Below, piece after piece: positions 17,642-26,647 of a DNA stretch of 64,000 nucleotides. A program made the position numbers and the translations under genes. Source of the stretch: CAYLLN01 sp964384375 (GTDB taxonomy: Bacteria > Planctomycetota > Planctomycetia > Pirellulales > Pirellulaceae); contig CAYLLN010000003.1 of NCBI GenBank assembly GCA_964384375.1, positions 1 to 64,000 of the forward strand. The letters run 5' to 3'. The notes beneath the pieces are model-generated. The model was not told the DNA's origin, did not search any database, and worked only from the letters and a program-made list of their open reading frames with translations. Every line of letters begins with the position of its first letter. Positions within the stretch are counted from its first letter, which is position 1.

Positions 17642-19525
17642 ATGTGTGGAATTGTCGGCTACGTCGGACCTCGCAGTGCCGAGGAGTTTCTGCTCGAAGG
17701 GCTGCGCCGCCTGGAATACCGCGGCTACGACAGCGCGGGCCTCGCCACGCTCACCCCGGACCGGCAGTTTCACATCACTCGGGCCGTCGGCCGCATCGAC
17801 AAACTGGCCGATTCGCTGGCCGCGCGGCCCACGCCCGGCAGCCTCGGCATCGGCCACACCCGCTGGGCCACGCACGGCATTCCGTCGGAAGCGAACGCCC
17901 ATCCGCACTGCGGCGGCATGGCCGACGAGTCGGTGCTCGCCGTCGTCCACAACGGCGTCATCGAGAACTACCTGCCGCTCAAAGAAAAGCTGATGGCGGA
18001 AGGGTACGTCTTCAAGAGTTCGACCGACACCGAGGTCGTCGCCCACCTGATCGCCAGTTACCTGCGAAAATTCAGCGAGCGGCGCGAGGAATTCGTCACC
18101 GACGATCCGTACTCGCTCCCGCTTGCTGCCGTTCACAAGGCGGTGAGCAAGCTTCGCGGCACGTACGGCCTGGCGATTCTCCTCCGCGACTGGCCCGATG
18201 CGATCATCGTCGCTCGCCAGGGAAGCCCACTCGTCGTCGGCATTGGCCACGGCGAGCACTTCGTCGCCAGCGACGCCTCGCCCCTCGCTGGCTATGCCGA
18301 CAAGATCGTCTATCTGGCCGATCATCAGATCGCTGTCATCACGGCCGACAAGCTGGAAGTCGCTCATCGCGAAACGGGACGCATCGAGCACCTCGTCCAC
18401 GACCTAACCATCGAACAGAACGATGTCGAACTTGGGGGCTTTCCGCACTACATGCTCAAGGAGATCTTCGAGCAGCCGGATGCTTTGGAAAACGCGATGC
18501 GGGGTCGCCTTAACGACGAGGACGCGACCGCCAAGTTCGGCGGCCTCAATCTCTCGCCGCAAGAACTGCGGCACGTGAACCGCATCCTCCTCACGGCCTG
18601 CGGCACGAGCTGGCACGCCGCCCTCGTCGGTGAATACCTGATGGAGGACCTGGCCCGCATCCCGGTCGAAGTCGAATACGCGAGTGAGCTTCGCTATCGC
18701 AATCCTCCGGTCGATAACGGCACGCTGCTATTTGCCATCACACAAAGCGGCGAAACGGCCGATACGCTCGCCGCCCTCAAAGAGATGAAACGGAAGGGGC
18801 ATCCGACGCTCGCCATTTGCAACGTCGTCGGCAGCACGATCGCTCAGGAAGCGACCGGCGGCGTCTATCTGCATGCCGGGCCGGAAATTGGCGTCGCCTC
18901 GACCAAGGCATACACGTCGCAGTGCATCACGTTGGCGATGCTCGCCCTCTATTTCGGCCGGATGCGCCACCTGAGCTACGAAGCGGGTCGTCGGATCATC
19001 GGAGAATTCCGGCGACTGCCCGACATCTTGCGGCAAACGCTCGATGTGAACAGCGAAGTTCGCCGCCTCGCGGGCAAGTACTGCCACGCGACGAACGTGC
19101 TCTATCTCGGCCGGCAGTACAACTTCCCGACGGCCCTGGAAGGGGCCCTCAAGCTCAAGGAAATCAGCTACATCCATGCCGAGGGCTATCCCGCCGCGGA
19201 GATGAAGCACGGCCCGATCGCCCTTGTCGATGGAGAAACGCCGAGCGTCTTCATCATGCCACAGGGTTTTGTCTATGACAAAGTGATGTCGAACCTGGAG
19301 GAGATCAAAGCCCGCGGCGGCCCGGTGATCGCGATTGCTCCTGAGGGAGACAAAGACATCGGTCGCCTGGCCGACGACGTGATCTATGTGCCGCACGTCC
19401 CCGAGTATCTCTCGCCACTCGTGAACATCATCCCGCTGCAACTGCTCGCCTATCACATCGCCATCCTCCGCGGCTGCGATGTCGATAAGCCGCGGAATCT
19501 GGCCAAGAGCGTGACGGTGGAGTGA
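17642..19525 (+). CDS. glmS: Glutamine-fructose-6-phosphate aminotransferase (isomerizing)
   Basis: 627 residues. It starts MCGIVGYVG, with Cys1 (after Met removal) as the glutaminase nucleophile. The class II amidotransferase domain (LRRLEYRGYDSAG, GHTRWATHG, HNGVIENY, STDTEVVAHL) is followed by two SIS domains: TACGTSWHAALVGEY and ITQSGETADTLAAL in the first, GRQYNFPTALEGALKLKEISYIHAEGYPAAEMKHGPIAL in the second. It ends with the DKPRNLAKSVTVE tail. It makes glucosamine-6-P for peptidoglycan and LPS precursors. The 147-bp leader does not show the glmS ribozyme, so regulation must differ from that of Firmicutes. Confidence 0.98.
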   Translation: MCGIVGYVGPRSAEEFLLEGLRRLEYRGYDSAGLATLTPDRQFHITRAVGRIDKLADSLAARPTPGSLGIGHTRWATHGIPSEANAHPHCGGMADESVLAVVHNGVIENYLPLKEKLMAEGYVFKSSTDTEVVAHLIASYLRKFSERREEFVTDDPYSLPLAAVHKAVSKLRGTYGLAILLRDWPDAIIVARQGSPLVVGIGHGEHFVASDASPLAGYADKIVYLADHQIAVITADKLEVAHRETGRIEHLVHDLTIEQNDVELGGFPHYMLKEIFEQPDALENAMRGRLNDEDATAKFGGLNLSPQELRHVNRILLTACGTSWHAALVGEYLMEDLARIPVEVEYASELRYRNPPVDNGTLLFAITQSGETADTLAALKEMKRKGHPTLAICNVVGSTIAQEATGGVYLHAGPEIGVASTKAYTSQCITLAMLALYFGRMRHLSYEAGRRIIGEFRRLPDILRQTLDVNSEVRRLAGKYCHATNVLYLGRQYNFPTALEGALKLKEISYIHAEGYPAAEMKHGPIALVDGETPSVFIMPQGFVYDKVMSNLEEIKARGGPVIAIAPEGDKDIGRLADDVIYVPHVPEYLSPLVNIIPLQLLAYHIAILRGCDVDKPRNLAKSVTVE

Positions 19526-19535
19526 GGCTGGATTC

Positions 19536-22500
19536 TTACGGCTTCGAGGCCGGCAGCGGCCAGCTTTCCCACGTTTGATCAAAACGGACGAACAGCGTTT
19601 CTCCGTCAACAACCGCGTAAGGTGCGACGACTGACCTTTGCGAATCGGAAAGTGGACTGGTATGGTGCATGAGCGGTTGGCCGCTGGCCGAGAGGACAAC
19701 GATGTCCGTTCGATCGTCGCGCCCGTCCACCGGTTTCAGACCTGTTTTCCAATCCACGAGCCAAACAATGTGATCGTCTAACGGAATCATCCGGCTGTAG
19801 GGGCCGTATTGCGCTGCTTTCATCGGTTGCTTGCCCGCCGGCGACCAGGTCCAAGACCACAACACTCGGCCGGTGAGCGGGTCGATCGCCCAAAGTCGAT
19901 CTTTGGCCGTCAGGTATGCCGCGTTGCTGCCAGCTTTCCAGGCGGTATTAAGTTCATAGTCGCTCTTGATGTTCAACTCGTCGATCTTCGATTCCCAGCG
20001 GACGTTTCCCGCGCTGAGGGAGACTGCCGCAATCTGACCCTGGACACCTGCCAAGATCGCCACGTCGCCGTCGGCGGCCAGCGAAATGACGTTAAAACCG
20101 ACTTCGAACTTGGACTGCTCGCTCCCATCCTTCAATCGCAGGCAGCGAAATCGCCGGGGATTAATCGCCTTTTCAGGAACCAGGAGGAGTGATCCGAGCT
20201 GATGAACGAACCGGCACGAAGTGGGATCCTTGAAGCCGGTGATGGTGACCTCGAAGGATCCGGCGAACGGGTCGTCGTCCGCGGCGCCCGGAAGCGCATC
20301 CACAGGTTTGGGGTCCGCCTCATTGAGGACATGGCAGCGACCTTTCCACAAGGTTGACCCGTCCTGGGGATTGAGAGCGTGAAGAGCTCCCGAGTCGTCA
20401 GCGATGGTGATGACGTCTTTCGACAGCGACAGATGTGACCAGTGCGGAATACCGCGTGGTCCTTCCCACACAGGCTTTCGCTCCCCCTCGCGATACATCC
20501 ACGATGATCCATCCTTGTACAAAACAAGCACCAGAGAGCGATCGAGCGGCACGAACTGCCGGACGGGGTTTGGCATGACGCCAAACGAGTTCTCCGTTTG
20601 AGCTCGCAGATCCCAACGACGGAGCCTTCGGCTTTCGTCAAGAAAGAAGGCGCAGCGATCGGCAAGCTCCGCGTCGCCGTTGAGCTCAATTCGTGATGGC
20701 ATCCGCCGCTGGGTAACTGTCACACCTTTGAGTTCGGGGATGGCTGCAAGCTCGTCCATTCTCCGGCGAACATCCGCGGGCGTACGCGAGTTCCAACCGT
20801 AGCCCGTATTAGGCTTCATGAGCAGAAGTGCGGCCTCAAAATGGTGCTTGGCCGCTGCCGGTTCCCCTCGCCTAGAAAGCACCTCGCCCAGGGAGCAGTG
20901 TGCCGTCGCTTTCTCGTCAGTGGCTGCCGATTCGCTCTCCAACACCTCCCGCCACAGCGGTTCTGCCTTGGCGGAGTCAGCACGGAGGTCATACAGGTGG
21001 GCAAGTCCCAACTTCAGGCCGAGGTGAGGATCGTCCTGCAAATACTTTTCGATACGAGCGATCGTGTTTTCCAGGGTACTGGGGGTAGCGTTTGCCCCTA
21101 GGATGAGACTTCGTGCTTCATCGACGGTCGTGAGCGGTGATTTCGACAGCAACACGATCTCTGGCGTCTGCCTGAGCGCGGCTCGCAAAAGCACTTTGCG
21201 CATGCGATAGTCGCTCTGTTCAACGGCACGTTCAAATAGTTGTCCGACAAGTTTCGCCGACCACTCATTGCGTTCGCGACGAAAATCGTTCATCAAGAAC
21301 TCGATCGCCTCTGGCCGGTCTCGGAGCGTCCACAAGGCGTCTCTTAATTCCTCGGGATGCTTCTGGGCGACGGCCGGAATGGCTGCTTGGAAGATACCTA
21401 GTCGGCCGTAATTGCCTCTGGTCTGCTCGTTGGTGATGGATTGAGCTAAAGCACGAACGAGGTCCAATCGGGCCTGGTCCACTTCAGCAGTGCCGCGGGT
21501 TCCGAGGAGTTGGAGGCTTAGCCGCAAAGATTGAGCAGTATCACTTTCAAGCTGAGCTTTCCAGTCGAGAATGTATCTGGCGTATTCAGTATCACCCGTC
21601 GTACCGAACCAGCGGAGCGACGAGGAGGTGTCGCCAAGCACGTCGCGCGCAATCATCCCTGGGAACTGCAGCATCAGCGGCACAGCTCGCGGATCGCCGA
21701 TGCGCGCTAACGCTGCGGCAGCTTGAAAATTGTTCTGATTTGCATTGGCGGTAAACCCACCCAGCAAAACCGGTACGGCGGCTTGCACTCGCTCGTCTCC
21801 CAACCGCTTGATCGACTTTGAATCTGCCGCGTTACTGAGAAGCTCTGGAATCTCTCGCTCAGTTTTCAGGCTGCGGCGGACTCGGATCAAAAGCGGCCAG
21901 TCGGCTTGGCCTGCCTCCAGCAAATACACGCCAGGGAGAAGCGTTCCGCGAGACACTTTGGCTAGCACGTCGTATTCAACGTTGCCATCGGGCGGCAACC
22001 GCACGTCAAGGTTTTCCGCCATCGGGTCCAACTTGGGAGCCAATGTCAATGGCACGGAGTCGTTGAACTGAATTTCACGTAATGCTCCAGTCTCCGGCAG
22101 CAGGGCTCTGGTCGCTTTTTTTCCACCTCGACGCCGGATGCACAGCCGTAAGGGAAACTGATCAACAGAGTCGAATTCAGCCTCAGTCACAGTCGCCCAG
22201 ATCGTCGTTCGACCATCGTCCCAGGTCAGATCGTGATGTGGGACAGGAAATGTGATCCGCCACGTGTCGGAATCGAACTCCTCAAGCCACTGCTGGCGGG
22301 CAGCGAGTGACGTGTTGGAGTCCACGAGCCAATTGGGCAGCCCCAATCGCACCAGCCCCAAGACTCGATCGCCGCCAAAGGAAAGCGGAGGCTTAATTTC
22401 CTCCCAGGTTCCCAGCACTTCTAAGAGCGGGCCCTTGATCTCCGGAGTTTCCAGCCGCAAGAGCGCCTCTAACGCAAAGCGACGGACGATGGGTGAATCG

Positions 22501-22817
22501 TCTTTCAGGAGAGGCACAAGAATCGGCAGTCGCCGCGGGTCCGCCTCCCGTCCGATCGCCATGCATATGGCAGCTCGCACCAGCGGCTCTTGGTCCTGGC
22601 AGAGGGCGGCGAAGTCGGGAACTGGCTCCGCGTTTGGATAGGGATAGTTTTGCAATCGGTCGATTGACTTCCACGCGGGTAATGCCACCCCTGGAGCCCA
22701 TGGATCTTCGCTATGTCCCAACGAGGGCCATAGAACCAGCGTCGTGGCGACGGCAAGCAGTCGATAAGAAAATCCAATTCGCTGCACAGCCCTAGACGCA
22801 CCGATGCGATCACTCAT
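19536..22817 (-). CDS. Large exported HEAT / TPR / PQQ-propeller protein
   Basis: 1093 residues. An N-terminal membrane helix or signal (YRLLAVATTLVLWPSLGHS) is followed by HEAT-like repeats (about 68-130: EPLVRAAICMAIGREADPRRLPILVPLL, then SPIVRRFALEALLRL). A second helical repeat region lies at about 340-560, a TPR-like stretch around 590-680 (GLAHLYDLRADSAKAEPLWREVL, AHCSLGEVLSRRGEPAAAKHHFEAALLL), and a PQQ-type beta-propeller in the last ~350 residues (ALNPQDGSTLWKG, LWAIDPLTGRVLWSW). Likely periplasmic scaffold or quality-control protein. No catalytic motif seen. It converges on glmS with a 10-bp gap. Confidence 0.75.
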   Translation of the reverse strand: MSDRIGASRAVQRIGFSYRLLAVATTLVLWPSLGHSEDPWAPGVALPAWKSIDRLQNYPYPNAEPVPDFAALCQDQEPLVRAAICMAIGREADPRRLPILVPLLKDDSPIVRRFALEALLRLETPEIKGPLLEVLGTWEEIKPPLSFGGDRVLGLVRLGLPNWLVDSNTSLAARQQWLEEFDSDTWRITFPVPHHDLTWDDGRTTIWATVTEAEFDSVDQFPLRLCIRRRGGKKATRALLPETGALREIQFNDSVPLTLAPKLDPMAENLDVRLPPDGNVEYDVLAKVSRGTLLPGVYLLEAGQADWPLLIRVRRSLKTEREIPELLSNAADSKSIKRLGDERVQAAVPVLLGGFTANANQNNFQAAAALARIGDPRAVPLMLQFPGMIARDVLGDTSSSLRWFGTTGDTEYARYILDWKAQLESDTAQSLRLSLQLLGTRGTAEVDQARLDLVRALAQSITNEQTRGNYGRLGIFQAAIPAVAQKHPEELRDALWTLRDRPEAIEFLMNDFRRERNEWSAKLVGQLFERAVEQSDYRMRKVLLRAALRQTPEIVLLSKSPLTTVDEARSLILGANATPSTLENTIARIEKYLQDDPHLGLKLGLAHLYDLRADSAKAEPLWREVLESESAATDEKATAHCSLGEVLSRRGEPAAAKHHFEAALLLMKPNTGYGWNSRTPADVRRRMDELAAIPELKGVTVTQRRMPSRIELNGDAELADRCAFFLDESRRLRRWDLRAQTENSFGVMPNPVRQFVPLDRSLVLVLYKDGSSWMYREGERKPVWEGPRGIPHWSHLSLSKDVITIADDSGALHALNPQDGSTLWKGRCHVLNEADPKPVDALPGAADDDPFAGSFEVTITGFKDPTSCRFVHQLGSLLLVPEKAINPRRFRCLRLKDGSEQSKFEVGFNVISLAADGDVAILAGVQGQIAAVSLSAGNVRWESKIDELNIKSDYELNTAWKAGSNAAYLTAKDRLWAIDPLTGRVLWSWTWSPAGKQPMKAAQYGPYSRMIPLDDHIVWLVDWKTGLKPVDGRDDRTDIVVLSASGQPLMHHTSPLSDSQRSVVAPYAVVDGETLFVRFDQTWESWPLPASKP

Positions 22818-23030
22818 CGCACATTGACTCCGGCCGAATCGTCGGCAGACGGCCCCACTACCCTTCGGCCTATCCTAGCGAGGAGTGGCCCGCAAAGCAC
22901 GCATTGCGAGTTCACGGTGCGATAGCACATGAGACTGGCCCCTCCGCCCTGGTCCCGGAACGCGGCCACGATTTTCTCGCGGCCTTCGCGTGATTTCCCT
23001 CAACCCAATGCTCCCAGCGGCCGATTGATC

Positions 23031-23059
23031 TTGGCATACCTCGAACAGCAAGGTATAAG
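23031..23059 (+). promoter_or_regulatory. padR promoter with overlapping dyad operator (leaderless)
   Basis: -35 TTGGCA (23031-23036), 17-bp spacer, -10 TATAAG (23054-23059). A dyad ATACCT-N9-AGGTAT (23036-23041 and 23051-23056) overlaps both, as expected for PadR autorepression. The ATG starts 7 bp after the -10, so the transcript should be leaderless. Confidence 0.6.
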
Positions 23060-23065
23060 CCGCCC

Positions 23066-23431
23066 ATGACGACGCGCAAGACCAATCCCGACTTCCTCAA
23101 CGGCGTCCCCGAGCTATTGCTGCTGGAATTGCTGGCGAGGCAAGGGATGTACGGCTACGAGATCGTGCAGGCGATTCGCGACGCGAGCGGCGGCAAGCTG
23201 GAGTTCGGCGAAGGTTGCATCTATCCGGTCCTGCACCGCCTGCAGGCTGAAGGATGCCTTGCCAGCACGCGCGAACCGGCCGGCGGACGAACACGCATTG
23301 TCTATCGCGTGACAGCGGCAGGAAAGAAACGACTGGCCGCGTCACGATCCACCTGGCGCGAGGTCGCCGCAGCTATCGAGGGTGTCTTGCAAGGAGGTGC
23401 GCATGGACTCGTCGCAACGGACGCCTGCTGA
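23066..23431 (+). CDS. PadR family transcriptional regulator
   Basis: 121 residues, the short PadR (s1) type. The winged helix shows LLLLELLARQGMYGYEIVQAI, the wing LEFGEGCIYPVLHRLQAEGCL, and RIVYRVTAAGKKRLA. A C-terminal helix for dimerisation follows, then a short extra tail (GGAHGLVATDAC) that lies over the start of the next gene. It binds a dyad at its own promoter, probably as a repressor. The following gene encodes a HAAS-domain membrane protein, the standard partner; the two overlap by 29 bp. Confidence 0.93.
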   Translation: MTTRKTNPDFLNGVPELLLLELLARQGMYGYEIVQAIRDASGGKLEFGEGCIYPVLHRLQAEGCLASTREPAGGRTRIVYRVTAAGKKRLAASRSTWREVAAAIEGVLQGGAHGLVATDAC

Positions 23432-24173
23432 AGCCCGCTGGCGCGATGCCCTGCGCGAAGAACTCAGTCGCCGAAAGATTCCCGTCGTCTGGCAACGCCG
23501 GCTCATGGAAGAGCTGGACGATCACCTTTCCGATCTCAAGGAGGAGCACATGAGCGCAGTCGATCTGGATTCCGTGGTCGAACGCCTGGGCGAACCGGGC
23601 CAAATCGCCGCTTCCGCCGCGGCCGAGTATCGCAAGCTAGGCTTCCTGGCCCGGCGCCCCGTGATCACGTTCTTCCTCGCGCCGATCATCGTTACGCCGC
23701 TCTGGCTCATCGCTTTCATCGCCGTGACGATGCTCACGATGCTGCCGATTGGCTGGGCGCTGGATAGTGCCGAGTCGGTTCAGAATTCAGAAGCAGGCAT
23801 TGCCGCCACCAATGCATTGGCCGAGGCCGCGGTCAACCTGTGGCGGTTCGTTCCGTTTGCTCTGGCCGCCTGGTGGTTTGCTCGCCTCGCCAACAGGTAC
23901 GGCCGCGGCTGGCGATGCATTCTCGCTTCCTGCGGCATCGTGGCGATCTACGCAGCCCTCTTCGGCGTCTCGGTGCAGGCCAAAACCGCGAGCGAGCCAG
24001 GGAGCCTGATGATGGGGCTTCACCTCCCTCCCCAAACCTTCCTCCCCTACCTCCAAGCCGCAATTCCGCTGGCCATTGCCGCCTGGTTCCTGTGGCGCTC
24101 GCGGCCCAATCGGAACGATCAATCGCGGCTCGCTGAGCAGGACTTGCCCTGCCAGGACTGCGCTCCGGCCTGA
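23403..24173 (+). CDS. HAAS-domain membrane protein, partner of PadR
   Basis: ATG at 23403 is preceded by AAGGAGGTG, one of the best ribosome sites in the window. The N-terminal ~80 residues form the helical HAAS-type domain (PVVWQRRLMEELDDHLSDLKEEHMSAVDLDSVVERLGEPGQIAASAAAEYRKLGFLARRP). Four membrane helices follow (about residues 92-115, 140-165, 175-195 and 220-240), with a Cys-containing C-terminus (LPCQDCAPA). HAAS domains occur with PadR regulators and are thought to transmit signals at the membrane. Translational coupling through the overlap suggests a fixed ratio of the two proteins. Confidence 0.85.
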   Translation: MDSSQRTPAEARWRDALREELSRRKIPVVWQRRLMEELDDHLSDLKEEHMSAVDLDSVVERLGEPGQIAASAAAEYRKLGFLARRPVITFFLAPIIVTPLWLIAFIAVTMLTMLPIGWALDSAESVQNSEAGIAATNALAEAAVNLWRFVPFALAAWWFARLANRYGRGWRCILASCGIVAIYAALFGVSVQAKTASEPGSLMMGLHLPPQTFLPYLQAAIPLAIAAWFLWRSRPNRNDQSRLAEQDLPCQDCAPA

Positions 24174-24264
24174 ATGCCGACGCACCTAACCCAATTGTCG
24201 TCAAAGGTAGGCGAACAACGAAGCTGAGAATCCGTCACGGTCGCTTCGATCCAGCGCGGTCTTG

Positions 24265-24603
24265 CTACAGCGCCGCACTATCCGTCTCGCCGGTGCGGAT
24301 GCGGATGACGCTGACGAGGTCGGAGACGAAGAGTTTGCCGTCCCCCACTTCGCCCGTGCGGGCCGAGCGAAGAATCGTTTCGAGGACAAGATTCAGGTTC
24401 GCGTCGGAGGTGACTACTTCGACCTTCACCTTGGGGACAAACGAGACGGCATACTCGGTGCCGCGGTACGTCTCGGTGTGCCCCTTCTGCCGGCCGAAGC
24501 CGCGAACCTCGCTGATCGTCATCCCCAGCACGCCGGCCTGCGTGAGGGCGGCTTTAAGGTCGTCGAGTTTGTGCGGGCGGATGATCGCTTCGATCTTCTT
24601 CAC
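24265..24603 (-). CDS. glnB: Nitrogen regulatory protein PII
   Basis: 112 residues, exact family size. MKKIEAIIRPHKLDDLKAAL start, VRGFGRQKGHTETYRGTEY T-loop with the modifiable Tyr51, and the ATP-binding C-loop GEVGDGKLFVSDLVSVIRIRTGETD. PII trimers sense ATP/ADP and 2-oxoglutarate and control Amt, glutamine synthetase and other targets. It follows amt on the same strand after 179 bp, so it is probably the GlnK-type partner that blocks the channel. The gap carries an imperfect inverted repeat (GACTTGGG at 24650-24657 with CCCAAGTCGTTGGGG at 24678-24692). Confidence 0.97.
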   Translation of the reverse strand: MKKIEAIIRPHKLDDLKAALTQAGVLGMTISEVRGFGRQKGHTETYRGTEYAVSFVPKVKVEVVTSDANLNLVLETILRSARTGEVGDGKLFVSDLVSVIRIRTGETDSAAL

Positions 24604-24782
24604 GGCGAGCCTCGCGTAGCGGAAGTTCTGGTCCCTAACGACCCCGACTTGGGCGCAACCGCAGGCGAACGGTTACACCCAAGTCGTTGGGGCCTTTTCG
24701 TCCGACCAGGCGGTAGCCGGACGAATCGTTTTGCTTCCCGGCGGCAATCAAACGTCCGCCGGGGTCCATGCGGCAATCGCCA

Positions 24783-26342
24783 TTAGATGAAGATGTAGCC
24801 TTCTTCACCGTGCTGCGTCTGATCGAGCCCTTGCAGCTCTTCGTCGGCAGTCGGGCGGAGACCCATCGTCATGTCGAGCACCTTGAGCAGGATGAAGGTG
24901 ACGACAGCGGCCAGCACCCAAGTGATAGCGATCGCTGCAACCTGCCCGATGAGCAGGCTAACGTTGCCGTCGATCAGGCCGACCGGCTTGCCGCCGCCGC
25001 TGACCAGGACCGGATCGGCCGTTTGGAACGTGGCGAAGATACCGGTGAGAATCGCGCCGAGCGTGCCGCCGACGCCGTGAACGCCGAAGGCGTCGAGCGA
25101 GTCGTCGTAGCCGAAGGCGGACTTGACCTTGGTGCAGGCGAGGAAGCAGACGATGCCCGCGGCCAGGCCCATGCCCAGTGCCGGCAGCGGCTGCACGAAA
25201 CCGGCAGCCGGGGTGATGACGACGAGGCCAGCGACCGCGCCCGAGGCAGCGCCGAGAACGCTCGGCTTGCCGCGAGTGATCCATTCCATGCCAGCCCAGG
25301 CGAGCGTGCCCGCGGCCGCGGCAAAGTGTGTGACGGCAAAAGCGCTCGAAGCGAGACCGTCGGAAGCGAGTTCGCTACCGGCATTGAAGCCGAACCAGCC
25401 GACCCACAACATGCCGGCGCCGATGACCGTGTAGGTCAGGTTGTGCGGCGGCATCCCTTCCGTCGGAAAACCGATGCGCTTGCCGATGACGAGAGCACAA
25501 ACCAGGGCGGAAACGCCTGAGCTGATGTGAACGACCGTGCCGCCCGCAAAGTCGAGCGCGCCGCCGGCAACGCCGTGCGGAGAACCATACGCCAAGAGGC
25601 CGCCGTCCCAAACCCAGTGGCAGAGCGGGCAATAGACGATCGTCCCCCAGAGAATCATGAACACGACCATCGTGCTGAACTTCATCCGCTCGGCAAAAGC
25701 GCCGCAGATAAGGGCCGGCGTGATGATGAAGAACATCCCCTGAAAGAGCATGTGCGTGTAGCGCGGAATGACCCCTTCCATCGGCGTGCTTACGGTGCTG
25801 GTCGAGGCATCGAAGCTCCGTTGCACGTTCTTCATGCCGAGGAAGTCGGCATTGCCGATGAAGGGGCTATACCCTTCCTCACCCAGCACGCCGCCGAACG
25901 AGAGGGAGTAGCCGTAGAGGCACCAGATCACCGTCATCAGGCCCATCAGAAAGATGCACTGCATAAGGACGCTGAGGACGTTCTTCTTGCGGACGAGCCC
26001 GCCGTAGAACATTGCCAGGCCGGGCGCCGTCATGAAGAGCACGAGGGCCGCGGAGGTGAGCATCCAGGCGTTGTGGCCCGCCAGAGCCGCATCGCCGACG
26101 GACGATTCCACCTTGGCCACGCGTTCTTCGATGGTGGGCGGAGCAGCGGGAGCTTCGGCTGGAGGCGTTTCTGCCGGCGGCGTTTCTGCGGGAGCGGCCT
26201 CGGCAGGAGGCGTTTCCGCAGGAGCGGCTTCGGTGGCCGCGGGCTCGGATTTGGTTTCCTGAGCGCATACTAAGGATGCAATGGAGAGTGCGACGAAGAG
26301 CGCCAAGCATGGCGCGCAACACAATCGGACAACGTAACTCAT
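24783..26342 (-). CDS. amt: Ammonium transporter
   Basis: I use the ATG at 26342, which starts the signal peptide MSYVVRLCCAPCLALFVALSIA; the longer frame adds 14 unlikely residues. After a Pro/Ala/Glu-rich linker (about 30-75, PAETPPAE repeats) comes the Amt domain with the usual eleven helices: MFYGGLVRKKNVLSVLMQC, FAERMKFSTMVVFMI, DFAGGTVVHISSGVSALV, GWFGFNAGSELA, and GVHGVGGTLGAILTGIFA with one of the twin His. The extended, repetitive periplasmic N-terminus is unusual for Amt but seen in some planctomycete copies. Transcribed with glnB. Confidence 0.96.
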   Translation of the reverse strand: MSYVVRLCCAPCLALFVALSIASLVCAQETKSEPAATEAAPAETPPAEAAPAETPPAETPPAEAPAAPPTIEERVAKVESSVGDAALAGHNAWMLTSAALVLFMTAPGLAMFYGGLVRKKNVLSVLMQCIFLMGLMTVIWCLYGYSLSFGGVLGEEGYSPFIGNADFLGMKNVQRSFDASTSTVSTPMEGVIPRYTHMLFQGMFFIITPALICGAFAERMKFSTMVVFMILWGTIVYCPLCHWVWDGGLLAYGSPHGVAGGALDFAGGTVVHISSGVSALVCALVIGKRIGFPTEGMPPHNLTYTVIGAGMLWVGWFGFNAGSELASDGLASSAFAVTHFAAAAGTLAWAGMEWITRGKPSVLGAASGAVAGLVVITPAAGFVQPLPALGMGLAAGIVCFLACTKVKSAFGYDDSLDAFGVHGVGGTLGAILTGIFATFQTADPVLVSGGGKPVGLIDGNVSLLIGQVAAIAITWVLAAVVTFILLKVLDMTMGLRPTADEELQGLDQTQHGEEGYIFI

Positions 26343-26647
26343 GGATTCTCGCCTGATCGAAGATGTGAAACGGACGCCGTGCAAACAATCACCCGGCGCG
26401 GAAGTTCAGGCCGATTGCAAGCGGCGTACCACGGTGATCGCGGCGCGACCTTTCGCGGGATTCATCGCGCACAAACCGTGACACACATTCACATTGCGCA
26501 GCTTTCCAAACTGGCTATGCGCGAGACCGCGAGAAGTGCGGCAAGAGGGTCGCTTGCCCGCGCGAAATGCAGGGCGTGCCAGAACTTAATGCACGCTTAT
26601 TCAGTGTTTATGTCAACGTGCAGAAAACTAATGAAGTCTTAATTCTC
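26343..26647. other. Intergenic region between amt and kdpE (305 bp)
   Basis: Upstream of amt and downstream of kdpE (both minus). It holds the sigma54-type promoter at 26416-26431 and no gene. An AT-richer segment at 26580-26647 just beyond kdpE may contain its transcription end, though no clear hairpin with a T-run was found. Confidence 0.6.
26416..26431 (-). promoter_or_regulatory. Sigma54 (RpoN) promoter for amt-glnB
   Basis: On the minus strand the sequence reads TGGTACGCCGCTTGCA: GG, ten bases, then GC, matching TGGCAC-N5-TTGCA in 10 of 11 fixed positions. It would start transcription about 60 bp upstream of the amt ATG, in keeping with nitrogen control of amt-glnK units. I saw no convincing NtrC dyad upstream. 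Confidence 0.7.

Noticed and set aside
17132..18400. 422-codon minus-strand frame across glmS and the hydrolase
   Set aside because: Shadow of two well-identified genes; no conserved protein features.
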